Counted from the first letter of the stretch, positions 17,756 through 26,768 are shown. The stretch: 64,000 bases of DNA from Maribacter orientalis (GCF_900109345.1 NZ_FNZN01000007.1:70930-134929); one strand, 5' to 3'. The notes: a model not told the origin generated them from the sequence alone. Numbers and translations are program-made.

Positions 17756-18139
17756 ATGGATTTTCTAAAAAGGTTAGGTTTTTTCTTGGTAGGCTTATCT
17801 ATCGGCATTGTTTTTCTAACTATGTTCTTAAAAAAGAAATCAGAAGAAACTGGCGTATACTTTTGTTATCTTCCAAATTGTCGAACCCTAAAAGATATTC
17901 GTTCCAAACCAATGTATTATAGCGATGAGGCTAAACTAAAATTAGTTGAATATCAATTAGATTCTCTTGATGTAAAGTATATATTGACTGAAGGTGATGT
18001 AGATTTTAGTAGTAGTGACACCAAATCAGTCCCTTGCAAAACCTACATCGTAGAATCTGAATTAAAGGAACGTGAATGGAAATTCACTGTTCAAAATTGC
18101 AGAAATAAAGCAACTCTTCAACAAATAGAAATGCAATAG
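17756..18139 (+). CDS. Small membrane-anchored protein, DUF4258-like
   Basis: A 127-residue protein with one N-terminal membrane helix (LGFFLVGLSIGIVFLTMFL, residues 7-25) and a soluble domain with four cysteines (YFCYLPNC, PCKTY, NCRN). The pattern resembles proteins labelled DUF4258, whose function is unknown. It converges with the proline dehydrogenase gene, with seven bases between the stops. ORF length, ATG start and codon use agree with a real gene. Confidence 0.65.
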   Translation: MDFLKRLGFFLVGLSIGIVFLTMFLKKKSEETGVYFCYLPNCRTLKDIRSKPMYYSDEAKLKLVEYQLDSLDVKYILTEGDVDFSSSDTKSVPCKTYIVESELKEREWKFTVQNCRNKATLQQIEMQ

Positions 18140-18146
18140 CATATTC

Positions 18147-19313
18147 TTAAATTTTTCTGCGCTTTCTTTCTTTTTTAAGTAATGTTAATTCCCTACTGGT
18201 TTGTCCAGCTACCGATGTATTTTCATCCGCTCTTCTAATAAGGTATGGCATAACATCTCTAACAGGTCCAAATGGTAAATATTTAGCAACATTATATCCA
18301 TTCGCAGCTAAATTGAAAGAAATATGATCGCTCATACCATATAATTGGCCGAACCAAACATGCTCGTTATTTCTAGCAATGCCTTTATTGTTCATCAACT
18401 CCATTAAACGATAACAACTATCTTCATTATGTGTACCTGCAAATATTGATAGCGTATCAAGATTTTCAATCATATATTCAATAGTAGCATTGAAATTTTC
18501 ATCCGTCTCTGCTTTAGTTTTACAGATAGGCGAGGTATATCCTTTTTCTATCGCTCTGTCGTTTTCCTTTTCCATATATGCCCCACGAACTACTTTCATT
18601 CCTATTTTAAATCCATCTGTCTTGGCTCGTTCATGTAAAGATTTTAGATAAGATAAACGATCCCATCTATAAGTTTGCAGCGTATTAAATACAATTCTTT
18701 TCTTTTTATTGTATTTACGCATCATGTCTTCCGCTAAATCATCAGCTGCATCTTGCATCCAGCTTTCCTCACCATCAATTAATAATGATACTTCAAGATC
18801 ATGAGCTTTCTTACATACTTTATCGAACCTATTTATAACACGTTGCCATTCGGCTTCTTCATCTTTTGTAAGTTCTTTTTTCTCAGTTATTTTCTGATAT
18901 AGTGCAAATCGACCAAACCCTGTTGGTTTAAAAACCGCATATGGAATAGCTTCTTTTTCTTTTACGAAATCTAGTATGGTCAATATAATTTCAGTAGCAG
19001 TATCAAAGGGATCTTCTTCTTCTTTACCTTCTACAGAATAATCTAAAACCGAACACACCCCTTTCTCCCACATTCTATCTACCACAGGCAGACAATCCCT
19101 TTCGTTAATACCACCACAAAAATGGTCAAAAACCGTTGCTCTAATTAAACCTTCTACTGGCAAATGTGCTTTAAAAGCAAAATTTGTTATTACCGAACCC
19201 ATTTTCACTAATGGTTCATTTGAAATCATTTTAAAGAGAAAATAAGCTCTTTCTAATTCCGAATCTGATTTTAAAGCAAATGCCGTTGCGGTATTTTCAA
19301 ATATTTGGTCCAT
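18147..19313 (-). CDS. Proline dehydrogenase
   Basis: FAD enzyme that oxidises proline to pyrroline-5-carboxylate and passes electrons to the quinone pool. The 388 residues form the TIM-barrel PRODH domain only, so this is the monofunctional type, unlike PutA fusions. Family motifs: KPTGFGRFALY, LIDGEESWMQ, GMKVVRGAYMEKE and the substrate-binding RRADENTSVAGQTSRE near the C terminus. The partner pyrroline-5-carboxylate dehydrogenase is not adjacent. A -7-like box TATATTTA lies about 20 bases upstream of the ATG, and aroB diverges from it. Confidence 0.93.
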   Translation of the reverse strand: MDQIFENTATAFALKSDSELERAYFLFKMISNEPLVKMGSVITNFAFKAHLPVEGLIRATVFDHFCGGINERDCLPVVDRMWEKGVCSVLDYSVEGKEEEDPFDTATEIILTILDFVKEKEAIPYAVFKPTGFGRFALYQKITEKKELTKDEEAEWQRVINRFDKVCKKAHDLEVSLLIDGEESWMQDAADDLAEDMMRKYNKKKRIVFNTLQTYRWDRLSYLKSLHERAKTDGFKIGMKVVRGAYMEKENDRAIEKGYTSPICKTKAETDENFNATIEYMIENLDTLSIFAGTHNEDSCYRLMELMNNKGIARNNEHVWFGQLYGMSDHISFNLAANGYNVAKYLPFGPVRDVMPYLIRRADENTSVAGQTSRELTLLKKERKRRKI

Positions 19314-19425
19314 TTTTTGTTATTTCTATAGCTGGTAAATATAATCACAGATTTTATAATCCTAAGACTAAAAATAACCTTTATTTTGTGTTCAATTAGA
19401 AACCAATACTTAGTCAGACCATATT

Positions 19426-20487
19426 ATGGAATCTATAATTTCAGACTCTTACGCAGTACATTTTAATGAAAATGCTTTTAATTCACTTAATGCCCATTTA
19501 GCGAAAAAAGCATACTCGATTATTTTTATTTTAGTTGATGAAAATACACATGAACTTTGTTTGCCTCAGTTTATGGCAGAAATAAATGGAGACTATCAAT
19601 TTGAAATCATTGAAATAGAATCTGGTGAGGTTAATAAAAATATAGACACATGTGTTGGTGTTTGGGAAGCCCTATCTGAACTTGGTGCTGATAGAAAAAG
19701 TATTTTACTTAATCTAGGCGGTGGAGTTTTAACCGATTTAGGTGGTTTTGTAGCTTCTACATTTAAAAGAGGAATAGACTTCATTAATGTGCCAACAACT
19801 CTATTATCGATGGTAGATGCCTCTGTTGGCGGTAAAACAGGTGTAGATTTAGGTTCCTTAAAAAATCAAATAGGCGTAATAAACCAGCCAATTATGGTAC
19901 TTGTAGTACCAGATTTTCTAAACACTTTAGATAATAGACAAGTTAGAAGCGGATTTGCTGAAATGCTTAAACACGGACTTATTCAAGATAAATTGTACTG
20001 GGAAGCGCTAAAGCAAGCAGAAAGTTTAGAGGATATGAAAAAACATATTCTTTCATCAATTCAGATAAAGAACAAGGTTGTTTTACAAGACCCGAGTGAG
20101 CAGAATATTAGAAAAATATTAAACTACGGGCACACTTTAGGTCATGCCATAGAATCCTATTTTTTAGAAAATGATTCTAAAGAAATGCTTCTTCATGGTG
20201 AGGCCATTGCCATTGGAATGATTTTGGAAGGCTATTTATCCAATAAATTAACAAATCTTCCTTTAGCTGATTTAGAGGATATCAAAACTACTTTTTTGAG
20301 TAGATATGAGAAAGTAGAATTCTTAGAAGAGGATTTAGAAAATATACTTAAGCTCATGAAGTACGACAAGAAAAATTCGCACGGAAAAGTGAATTTTGTT
20401 CTATTGAAAGAAGTAGGTAATCCTGTTTTTGACATTGAAATTCCAGTAGAACTTTTTACGGAAGCATTCGCTTACTACAAAGTTTAA
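19426..20487 (+). CDS. aroB: 3-Dehydroquinate synthase AroB
   Basis: Second enzyme of the shikimate pathway, converting DAHP to 3-dehydroquinate using NAD and a divalent metal. The 353 residues contain the NAD-binding GGGVLTDLGGFVAS, the catalytic PTTLLSMVDASVGGKTGVD, the metal ligand Glu in SGFAEMLKHGL and the HxxxH-type NYGHTLGHAIE. It is divergent from proline dehydrogenase and is followed by a small hypothetical gene after about 110 bases. No other shikimate gene is nearby. Confidence 0.97.
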   Translation: MESIISDSYAVHFNENAFNSLNAHLAKKAYSIIFILVDENTHELCLPQFMAEINGDYQFEIIEIESGEVNKNIDTCVGVWEALSELGADRKSILLNLGGGVLTDLGGFVASTFKRGIDFINVPTTLLSMVDASVGGKTGVDLGSLKNQIGVINQPIMVLVVPDFLNTLDNRQVRSGFAEMLKHGLIQDKLYWEALKQAESLEDMKKHILSSIQIKNKVVLQDPSEQNIRKILNYGHTLGHAIESYFLENDSKEMLLHGEAIAIGMILEGYLSNKLTNLPLADLEDIKTTFLSRYEKVEFLEEDLENILKLMKYDKKNSHGKVNFVLLKEVGNPVFDIEIPVELFTEAFAYYKV

Positions 20488-20596
20488 AAATTTCATATAC
20501 CGAAAACACCACTTTCACAACTATACAAATTTAGTTGACTGTATAATTACTAGTTTAGGTTAAGAAATTAAATAACCTTCTTAAACCAAATTAGTT

Positions 20597-20926
20597 ATGA
20601 CTAGAAGACTTATCGATTATCGTAAACTAGATCACCAATTAGCTGCACTTTTAATTGAAACATACCCATATGGTTATGGTGATGAAGATATTATATCCTT
20701 TAAAAATATTCAAGGTGATTATGTTGAAGCTGTTCAAATAAAAACCGCCGACACACTTTATCTCGTAAAAATCAGTAAAAGCCTGTCGAACTTTATTGCC
20801 AATTTTGAAGAAAATGTGGATAAAGAGCTTGAGCCTAAAACACCTGAAGAAGTTATGCGATCAGAAGAAATGACCAATGCCTTATATCTAAACTTCGAAA
20901 ATGAAGTGGAACCTGATCTAGACTAA
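20597..20926 (+). CDS. Small conserved-looking hypothetical protein
   Basis: A soluble 109-residue protein with no recognisable domain. The N terminus is basic (MTRRLIDYRKLDHQ); an aromatic stretch ETYPYGYGDED and a region reading AVQIKTADTLYLVKIS follow, then an acidic C terminus ending EVEPDLD. There is no signal peptide or membrane segment. The frame starts at ATG just after an inverted repeat (AGGTTA 20557-20562 and TAACCT 20573-20578) and ends two bases before the convergent DinB gene. Codon use resembles its neighbours, so I take it as a real gene of unknown role. Confidence 0.65.
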   Translation: MTRRLIDYRKLDHQLAALLIETYPYGYGDEDIISFKNIQGDYVEAVQIKTADTLYLVKISKSLSNFIANFEENVDKELEPKTPEEVMRSEEMTNALYLNFENEVEPDLD

Positions 20927-20928
20927 AT

Positions 20929-21447
20929 TTACAAATAACGTTCTTTTAATATAATTTCATGATGTCTTTGATGACCACTTATGGCAAGTCCTAAAGCGGC
21001 AACTGACCATGGTAAACCACTAGCCGTACCCATTCTCCTTAATTCAACTTCCGATAAATTCTTGAATAAATTAATTGTCGCATTTCTAACTGAAAGATAT
21101 TCTTCTAATATATCTTCTTTTGTACGTTGATTACAATTACTCTCTAAAATATAATCATCTTGCTCAAAACCTGGCAAAGGCGTTTTATCATTTCTAGATA
21201 TTCTAAAAGCACGATACTGAAAAATTCGTTCGGTATCAATTAAGTGAACAAGAACTTCTGCAATAGTCCATTTACCTTCTCCATAACTAAAGGCTAATTG
21301 CTCAGCAGTCAATTCAGAAATAAAATTCTTAAACCATTCTTTACCTGTCAATAAAGCTGACTTTAAATCTTCTTGATTTTCAAGTTTTCTTAAGTAAGTG
21401 GCATAGAAGAAATCAAATTCCTCTTTATGCAAATCTGTAATTGTCAT
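20929..21447 (-). CDS. DinB-family protein
   Basis: A 172-residue four-helix-bundle protein of the DinB/YfiT superfamily. The metal-binding histidines are visible in EVLVHLIDTERIFQYR and in the C-terminal SGHQRHHEIILKERYL. Members include metal-dependent thiol transferases and many proteins of unknown function; DNA-damage induction applies only to the founding member and should not be assumed. It is followed upstream by a terminator belonging to the Lrp gene, so it seems to be transcribed alone. Confidence 0.85.
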   Translation of the reverse strand: MTITDLHKEEFDFFYATYLRKLENQEDLKSALLTGKEWFKNFISELTAEQLAFSYGEGKWTIAEVLVHLIDTERIFQYRAFRISRNDKTPLPGFEQDDYILESNCNQRTKEDILEEYLSVRNATINLFKNLSEVELRRMGTASGLPWSVAALGLAISGHQRHHEIILKERYL

Positions 21448-21481
21448 AATAAAGTTTATTTCTTAGTTAATTGGAAATCAA

Positions 21482-21514
21482 AAAAGCCCAATCATAAATA
21501 TAACTGGGCCTTTT
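21482..21514 (-). terminator. Intrinsic terminator after the Lrp/AsnC gene
   Basis: Stem AAAAGCCCA/TGGGC-CTTTT with a 14-base loop and one bulged base, placed 22 bases beyond the regulator stop on the minus strand. Confidence 0.65.
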
Positions 21515-21535
21515 AAGTTAGTTGAAGTTAAAAAA

Positions 21536-22015
21536 TTATAACTCGTTAAATATGGTATGCATTAATCGTTTCTTATCATTAAAACTCTCCTCTAAAGAAA
21601 TCATTGTTTCAGTTCTGCTAATTCCATCAATATCATCTATTTTAAAAATGATGTTTTTAGCATGAGTAGTATCCTTCGCTCTAATTTTACAAAATATATT
21701 GAATTTACCAGTAGTAATATGTGCTATTGTAACGTTTGGAATTTGGTTCAAACGCTCTAACACAAATTTTGTCTGATGGGTTTTTTCTAAGAAAATACCA
21801 ACATATGCAATAAATGCATAACCTAATTTCACATAATCTAAAGTAAGTGAAGAACCTTTTATAATTCCGGCTTCCTCCATTTTCTTTACTCTTACATGAA
21901 CAGTACCTGCTGATATAAGAAGCTTTTTTGCAATATCGGTAAAAGGGGTTCTGGTGTTGTCAATCAACATATCCAGAATTTGGTGGTCTATTTCGTCTAA
22001 TTTGACTTTGCCCAT
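21536..22015 (-). CDS. Lrp/AsnC-family transcriptional regulator
   Basis: A 159-residue regulator. Residues 1-60 are a winged helix-turn-helix (TPFTDIAKKLLISAGTVHVRVKKMEEAGIIKG); the rest is the RAM effector domain with AYVGIFLE and HITTGKFNIFCKI, where amino acids bind in this family. Autoregulation is plausible: an 11-base palindrome ATTCATTGAAT lies upstream (22058-22068), and a TATTTTTG -7 box at 22040-22033 sits about 18 bases before the ATG. Targets are unknown, but alanine and proline catabolic genes are within 6 kb. Confidence 0.92.
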   Translation of the reverse strand: MGKVKLDEIDHQILDMLIDNTRTPFTDIAKKLLISAGTVHVRVKKMEEAGIIKGSSLTLDYVKLGYAFIAYVGIFLEKTHQTKFVLERLNQIPNVTIAHITTGKFNIFCKIRAKDTTHAKNIIFKIDDIDGISRTETMISLEESFNDKKRLMHTIFNEL

Positions 22016-22131
22016 AGTTGTAAAATTTTTGCCAAAAATAAAAAATTATCGCATTAAATTCATTGAATATCAACTTTTTTTAATGAAAATGTAAACATTT
22101 TTAAGTTTTAAAAGAAATAAGGCAATGAAAA

Positions 22132-23229
22132 TCAATCTAGTAGTTTTAATATTTTATTGTTTTCAAGCCACTCTATATCTTCTTTTACCTCTAAATTTAA
22201 TATTTTATGACCAAAAATTTCCAAAGGAGTTGTTTCAAAAATATGCTTTGTAGGGCTAAAAACAATCTTACCATCCTTGAGAACTTCTTTATATTGAACT
22301 GATGATGTGCTTTTTAGGACTTCATTTGTATCCATGGGATTTTTTATCAAAATATCTACAAACTGTTTTCCATTTTCCGGAATAGCTAAATATTGCTCTA
22401 TTGTATAATTTTCAATTTCATTTAATATAATCGTATTTATGCCTTTTAGTAAAGCATGAAAAATAAACTCTCTTGTCTTCTCCCTCTCATAATCTTCATG
22501 GTAATGTCCTGCTTCGAATAAAATAGTAGGAGTTTCTCTCATTTGAAATGCATCACCAACACAATTAGCATTAAAACCATCATCATATCTACCGACCTGA
22601 CCAGGTATTAACTCTTTCAACTTAGAGTTCATAGCAGCAATTAGCTGCATACTTAATTTACGTGAAGGGGAATTATTTCTTTCAACATCAAAGGCAGGCG
22701 CTAAAAAAGAAACCGTCGCCGGTTTATTGGTTTTACCAACATTGAAAATTGTACGTTGGTCATGCAGGTTAAAACAAAAATCTGGATGAAAAGAATCATA
22801 CTCTTTCTTTAGTATTCGACTTTCTGGTTGCGTTAATTCCTGAGCATCTCTATTTAAATCTATCCCCTTTGCATTTACCCTGGTATAATCTCGCGCTCCA
22901 TCTGGATTAAGAATTGGGATAATTTTTAAAGTACATTCTTTTGCAATTTCTAAAGCATTAACGGTTTCATGCTGTAAATAATTCAATAAATCAATTACTG
23001 CTTTCGTGGTCGTTGATTCATTACCATGCATTTGAGACCACATTAAAATACGTGTAGGACCATTACCAAAAGTGATACTCTTTATAGATTCATTGCGCAC
23101 AGATTTCCCAATAGTAATGACCTTAAAACTTTTAGAAAGACCTGAAATAAATTTGTTCAAATGGTCATAAGTAATATATCTACCCTGAATACTTGATACA
23201 TAAATTTGACTATAATCAATTGCCTTCAT
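22132..23229 (-). CDS. M14-family zinc carboxypeptidase-like protein
   Basis: A 365-residue zinc peptidase of the M14 family. SQMHGNES gives the zinc HxxE, FNLHDQRT the third ligand, and ILFEAGHYHEDYE the catalytic Glu region; NPDGARDYTRVNAKGIDLNRD is the typical substrate-binding stretch. There is no signal peptide, so it is cytoplasmic, unlike secreted M14 enzymes; it could cleave peptidoglycan-derived peptides or a modified peptide, which cannot be settled here. Its promoter region contains TATTTTTG (23260-23253) and the TTTACA-TT-TGTAAA palindrome at 23273-23286, where a -33 element would be. Confidence 0.85.
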   Translation of the reverse strand: MKAIDYSQIYVSSIQGRYITYDHLNKFISGLSKSFKVITIGKSVRNESIKSITFGNGPTRILMWSQMHGNESTTTKAVIDLLNYLQHETVNALEIAKECTLKIIPILNPDGARDYTRVNAKGIDLNRDAQELTQPESRILKKEYDSFHPDFCFNLHDQRTIFNVGKTNKPATVSFLAPAFDVERNNSPSRKLSMQLIAAMNSKLKELIPGQVGRYDDGFNANCVGDAFQMRETPTILFEAGHYHEDYEREKTREFIFHALLKGINTIILNEIENYTIEQYLAIPENGKQFVDILIKNPMDTNEVLKSTSSVQYKEVLKDGKIVFSPTKHIFETTPLEIFGHKILNLEVKEDIEWLENNKILKLLD

Positions 23230-23272
23230 ATTCCTCGTTAAACTATTAATTACAAAAATAACACAGCTATAG

Positions 23273-23286
23273 TTTACATTTGTAAA
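23273..23286. promoter_or_regulatory. Palindrome between M14 peptidase and HTH genes
   Basis: TTTACATTTGTAAA, two perfect 6-base arms separated by TT. It lies about 20 bases upstream of the M14 gene -7 box. The arm TGTAAA recurs at 23482-23487, overlapping the -7 box of the HTH gene. The divergent HTH regulator is the obvious candidate ligand, but this is only inference. Confidence 0.35.
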
Positions 23287-23475
23287 TAGTTGTATTTATG
23301 ATTTGAAGACAAAATAAGCTTGAAATATTTACAATATTAAATTTTAATTTTATTAAAACATAAAATATTATTTATCAGTATTTTAAATAAAAAAATATAA
23401 ACTATAACTTTAAAAAATTTTACACCCTTTATATGATTTACTATACCTCTAGTAATAAACATTATAAGAAAACAT

Positions 23476-23489
23476 TAGTTTTGTAAACA
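23476..23489 (+). promoter_or_regulatory. -7 box that implies a leaderless HTH mRNA
   Basis: TAGTTTTG (23476-23483) matches TAnnTTTG exactly and ends five bases before the ATG at 23489. Transcription starting at the usual distance would begin at or next to the start codon. No clear -33 TTTG is present about 20 bases upstream. Confidence 0.45.
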
Positions 23490-23851
23490 TGTTAGATACT
23501 ACTTCATTTATAGCAAGGCTGAAAACTATTTTAAACCATCATGAACTTTCTTCAGCTTCTTTTGCTGATTTAATTCACGTGCAACGCTCTAGTATTTCCC
23601 ACTTATTAAATGGTAGAAATAAACCAAGTTTAGAATTTATAATGAAAATAAATGATGCTTTTAAGGAAGTGGATTTACAATGGCTTTTGTATGGTGAAGG
23701 AGAGTATCCGAATAAAAATTTAGACAATAACAAAAAATCGGACGAGCGTTCAAACACAAATGCAGTTACAAAGCCAATTCAAAAAAAGAATGTTGAGCGT
23801 ATTGTAATCTTCTATACCGATGGTTCATTTAGAAAATATGAAGAGCAATAA
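23489..23851 (+). CDS. Cro/CI-type helix-turn-helix regulator
   Basis: A 120-residue DNA-binding protein. Residues 1-70 form an XRE-type HTH (SSASFADLIHVQRSSISHLLNGRNKPSLEFIMKI), and the remaining 50 residues are a charged linker ending in VERIVIFYTDGSFRKYEEQ. There is no protease or sensor domain, so it probably acts as a simple repressor with an unknown input. The promoter box immediately before the ATG suggests a leaderless transcript. It is divergent from the M14 peptidase, with 259 A/T-rich bases between them carrying a palindrome. Confidence 0.88.
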   Translation: MLDTTSFIARLKTILNHHELSSASFADLIHVQRSSISHLLNGRNKPSLEFIMKINDAFKEVDLQWLLYGEGEYPNKNLDNNKKSDERSNTNAVTKPIQKKNVERIVIFYTDGSFRKYEEQ

Positions 23852-23922
23852 GAACATGTTTCAATACAAACTATTATTGTCTTTTTCAATCAACTTCCCT
23901 TCTATTTTCTTTATTTTGCAGC

Positions 23923-24300
23923 ATGGTAAAAAAAATATCTATTCTTATAATTACATGCCTACTTTTTAGTTCATGTTACCAACCAGAACGTGATTGCGAA
24001 AAGTACAAAACAGGCTCTTTTAAGTTTACTTATGAACTAGGAGAGATTGTTAAAGAAGGTAAATTCACGAGAGATGAAAAGTATAGTGTCGATTATTATG
24101 AAAACAAAATTGATAGCGCCACTGTTCGTTGGTTTAATGACTGTGAGTTTGTTTTACAAGATATTCATAGTAAAACAGCCATTCATTATAAAATAATTAG
24201 CACTACAGATTCATCTTACACCTTTCAATACAAGAGTGCCGTAAAAGACCCAAACAAGGAACTGATCGTAAAAACAGGAACCGCTTTTAAAATTAAATAA
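23923..24300 (+). CDS. Small lipoprotein, unknown function
   Basis: A 125-residue lipoprotein. The signal peptide IILIITCLLFSSC type ends in a lipobox, LFSSC, with Cys at residue 18. The mature part is a compact beta-rich domain (YKTGSFKFTYELGEIVKEGKF, TTDSSYTFQYKSAV). It contains no charged residues directly after the lipid Cys other than Glu/Arg a few positions on, so surface export by the Bacteroidota signal is uncertain. It precedes the TerC gene by two bases, suggesting one transcript. I do not recognise a named family. Confidence 0.7.
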   Translation: MVKKISILIITCLLFSSCYQPERDCEKYKTGSFKFTYELGEIVKEGKFTRDEKYSVDYYENKIDSATVRWFNDCEFVLQDIHSKTAIHYKIISTTDSSYTFQYKSAVKDPNKELIVKTGTAFKIK

Positions 24301-24302
24301 TC

Positions 24303-25112
24303 ATGTTCGATATTTTCGCCAGCGCCGATGCATGGGTAGCTTTACTCACCCTTACATTTCTTGAAATTGTTTTAGGAATAGATAATATTATATTCATATC
24401 AATTGCTGCCGGAAAACTGGAACCTAGTCATCGAAAAAAGGCCACGAATTTAGGCTTAGTATTAGCAATGGTAATGCGTATTTTGCTGCTTTTTGGAATA
24501 TCGCTACTTACCTCTATGAAAAAACCTTTCTGGGTATTCGATAGTGATTGGATTACAGGGGGTATTAGTGGTCAAGGAATTATTTTATTCCTAGGCGGTT
24601 TGTTTCTGCTCTACAAAAGCACAAAAGAAATTCATGAAAAGGTTGAAGATAAAGGTCATGACGAACGCGAAGTAAAGAAAGCAAGATCCACATCATTAAT
24701 GAACGCTATTCTTCAAATAACGGTTATTAATATCGTTTTCTCCTTTGACTCGATTCTTACCGCGATAGGAATGACCAACGGCATTTCGCCTAACCCAAAC
24801 GATGCGCTTGTACTAATGATTGTAGCAGTTGTCATCTCAGTAGTAATTATGATGCTTTTTGCAAATCCTGTTGGAGAGTTTGTCAACAGACACCCATCCA
24901 TACAAATTTTAGGATTATCCTTCTTAATTTTAATTGGATTTATGCTTATTGCAGAATCTGCTCATTTAAGTCATCTTATTGTATTTGGTAACGAGGTAGG
25001 TGTAATACCTAAAGGTTATCTCTACTTCTCTATTGCATTCTCTCTTATGGTTGAATTTTTCGATCTGCGTATGAAAAAAAACAAAGACGATATTGTTGAT
25101 ATAGAAGAATAG
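24303..25112 (+). CDS. TerC-family integral membrane protein
   Basis: A 269-residue inner-membrane protein with about seven helices. Two acidic motifs of the family are clear: EIVLGIDNIIFISIAAGKL near residue 22 and VINIVFSFDSILTAIGMTNG near 140, repeated Asp-containing segments thought to bind a metal ion. A charged loop (residues 108-128) separates the two halves. TerC relatives transport manganese or metallate secreted enzymes; the old tellurium-resistance label does not apply to a lone gene. It is coupled to the preceding small lipoprotein gene. Confidence 0.9.
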   Translation: MFDIFASADAWVALLTLTFLEIVLGIDNIIFISIAAGKLEPSHRKKATNLGLVLAMVMRILLLFGISLLTSMKKPFWVFDSDWITGGISGQGIILFLGGLFLLYKSTKEIHEKVEDKGHDEREVKKARSTSLMNAILQITVINIVFSFDSILTAIGMTNGISPNPNDALVLMIVAVVISVVIMMLFANPVGEFVNRHPSIQILGLSFLILIGFMLIAESAHLSHLIVFGNEVGVIPKGYLYFSIAFSLMVEFFDLRMKKNKDDIVDIEE

Positions 25113-25162
25113 CGCATAATAACATTCAGCACATAGACCCTTGTATCTCAATTGTTTTGCAA

Positions 25163-25193
25163 TTGTTTTATAGAGGTCTTTTCATTACCTTGG
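25163..25193 (+). promoter_or_regulatory. Candidate promoter of the Gfo/Idh/MocA gene
   Basis: TTG (25163-25165), a 20-base spacer, and TACCTTGG (25186-25193), one mismatch from TAnnTTTG. Predicted start about 25 bases before the ATG. Confidence 0.45.
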
Positions 25194-25224
25194 TTTACCA
25201 ATCAAACTTAAATCAAGTGCAATT

Positions 25225-26694
25225 ATGAAAAAATCCAACGAAAACAAATCCACCAATCTTAATCGGCGTGATTTTGTTAAAAAGACTGCATTAGCTTCAT
25301 CTGTATTTATTATTCCTAGACATGTTTTGGGCGGCACGGGCTTTATTGCTCCTAGCGACCGGCTCAACATTGCAGCAATTGGCGCTGGCGGTAAAGGTAT
25401 AAGCGATATTAAAAACGCCTCAGTAATGGGAAGAGAACGTGTAGCGGCTTTATGTGATGTCGATTTTACCGGTACTGCAGCAAAAAGTGTTGAGAATTTC
25501 CCTAAAGCCAAGCTTTACGATGACTTTAGAGTCATGCTAGATAAAAAGAAGAATATTGACGCTGTTACCATATCAACCCCAGACCATGTTCACGGGCCCG
25601 CAGCTAAATGGGCAATGGAAAGAGGAATTCATGTGTATGTACAAAAACCCATGACACATAACATTAAAGAAGCTCGGACTTTAACCCAAATGGCACGTAC
25701 CAACAAGATTGTAAGTCAAATGGGAAACCAGGGCGGCTCTAACCCCCTTTTAGGTATGGTACAACGTTGGATAGATGAAGATAAGATTGGAGCGATATCT
25801 AAAGTTCAAGTATGGACGAATAGACCCGTATGGCCACAAGGAATTGAAATGCCTAAGCCAGATGCTAGCTTAAAACCAGCTGGTTTAAATTGGGATTTAT
25901 GGCTAGGACCAGCAACAGAGCGGGAGTTTGTTCCTAATCTTCATCCATTTAATTGGAGAGGTTGGTGGGATTATGGAACAGGTGCCTTAGGGGATGTAGG
26001 ATGTCATTTAATAGACATCCCTTTCAGAACATTAAATTTAAAATACCCTATAGATGCAGAATGTAGCGTTGCATCGGTATTTTCCAAAATGTGGACTCCT
26101 GATTATTATCCAGAAGGCTGTCCTCCATCCTCATTTATAACCTTACACTTTGATGCTACTGACAAATCAAAATCACCTATAGAAATGACTTGGAGCGATG
26201 GTGGTATTCGACCATCACACCCAGATATTATTCCTGCAAACGACGATATAGGTGGCAAGAACAGCGCAAACGGTGTTTTAATCATAGGTGAGAAAGGAAT
26301 TATCTCAACCAATATCAATGATAGTTCACCGTTGATGCCAAAATTATACTTAAACGATGGCACTACAGAGTTCGGACCAGAAGTTGAGGAAAATTTAGAA
26401 CCAGAATATGGTCACCAACGTAAATGGGTAGATGCTTGTAAAGCTGGTTTTGGTAGTCCTGAGCATTTAGGGCTTACGTCCTCCTTCGATTATGCCGGAC
26501 CTATGACAGAAACTGTTCTAATGGGTAATTTAGCTATTAGAAGCTATATGCTTCAAAGAGAAAATACTGAAGGCGCAATGGAATTCTTTGCTCGTAAAAA
26601 ATTATTGTGGGATGGAGAAAATATGAGAATCACCAATATGGAGGAAGCCAACCAATTTGTTGGCAGAACATATAGAAAGGGATGGGAGGTATAA
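25225..26694 (+). CDS. Tat-exported Gfo/Idh/MocA-family oxidoreductase
   Basis: A 489-residue NAD(P)-dependent sugar or polyol oxidoreductase. A Tat signal with NRRDFVKKTALAS is followed by the Rossmann fold (AAIGAGGKG near residue 52) and the family EKP-type motif, here VQKPMTHN near 138. The C-terminal half holds the substrate domain, with GRWWDYGTGALGDVGCHLID-like features (GTGALGDVGCH). Tat export with a bound cofactor fits periplasmic family members of Bacteroidota, which usually act on sugar derivatives; the actual substrate is unknown. It is bounded by its own promoter and a strong terminator, so it is monocistronic. Confidence 0.9.
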   Translation: MKKSNENKSTNLNRRDFVKKTALASSVFIIPRHVLGGTGFIAPSDRLNIAAIGAGGKGISDIKNASVMGRERVAALCDVDFTGTAAKSVENFPKAKLYDDFRVMLDKKKNIDAVTISTPDHVHGPAAKWAMERGIHVYVQKPMTHNIKEARTLTQMARTNKIVSQMGNQGGSNPLLGMVQRWIDEDKIGAISKVQVWTNRPVWPQGIEMPKPDASLKPAGLNWDLWLGPATEREFVPNLHPFNWRGWWDYGTGALGDVGCHLIDIPFRTLNLKYPIDAECSVASVFSKMWTPDYYPEGCPPSSFITLHFDATDKSKSPIEMTWSDGGIRPSHPDIIPANDDIGGKNSANGVLIIGEKGIISTNINDSSPLMPKLYLNDGTTEFGPEVEENLEPEYGHQRKWVDACKAGFGSPEHLGLTSSFDYAGPMTETVLMGNLAIRSYMLQRENTEGAMEFFARKKLLWDGENMRITNMEEANQFVGRTYRKGWEV

Positions 26695-26720
26695 CACCTT
26701 TCCTTGTTGGAATATAGTAC

Positions 26721-26757
26721 AAAAAAAAGTGGAGGTTTTAAACCTCCACTTTTTTTT
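26721..26757. terminator. Bidirectional terminator
   Basis: A long inverted repeat, AAAAGTGGAGGTT/AACCTCCACTTTT, flanked by A and T tracts on both sides. It serves the oxidoreductase gene (+) and the sterol desaturase-family gene (-). Confidence 0.9.
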
Positions 26758-26768
26758 ATTATCATGCT

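Noticed and set aside
24303..25112. Tellurite resistance operon because of TerC
   Set aside because: No terB, terD, terE or terZ gene is present; a lone TerC protein is better treated as a metal-related membrane protein.
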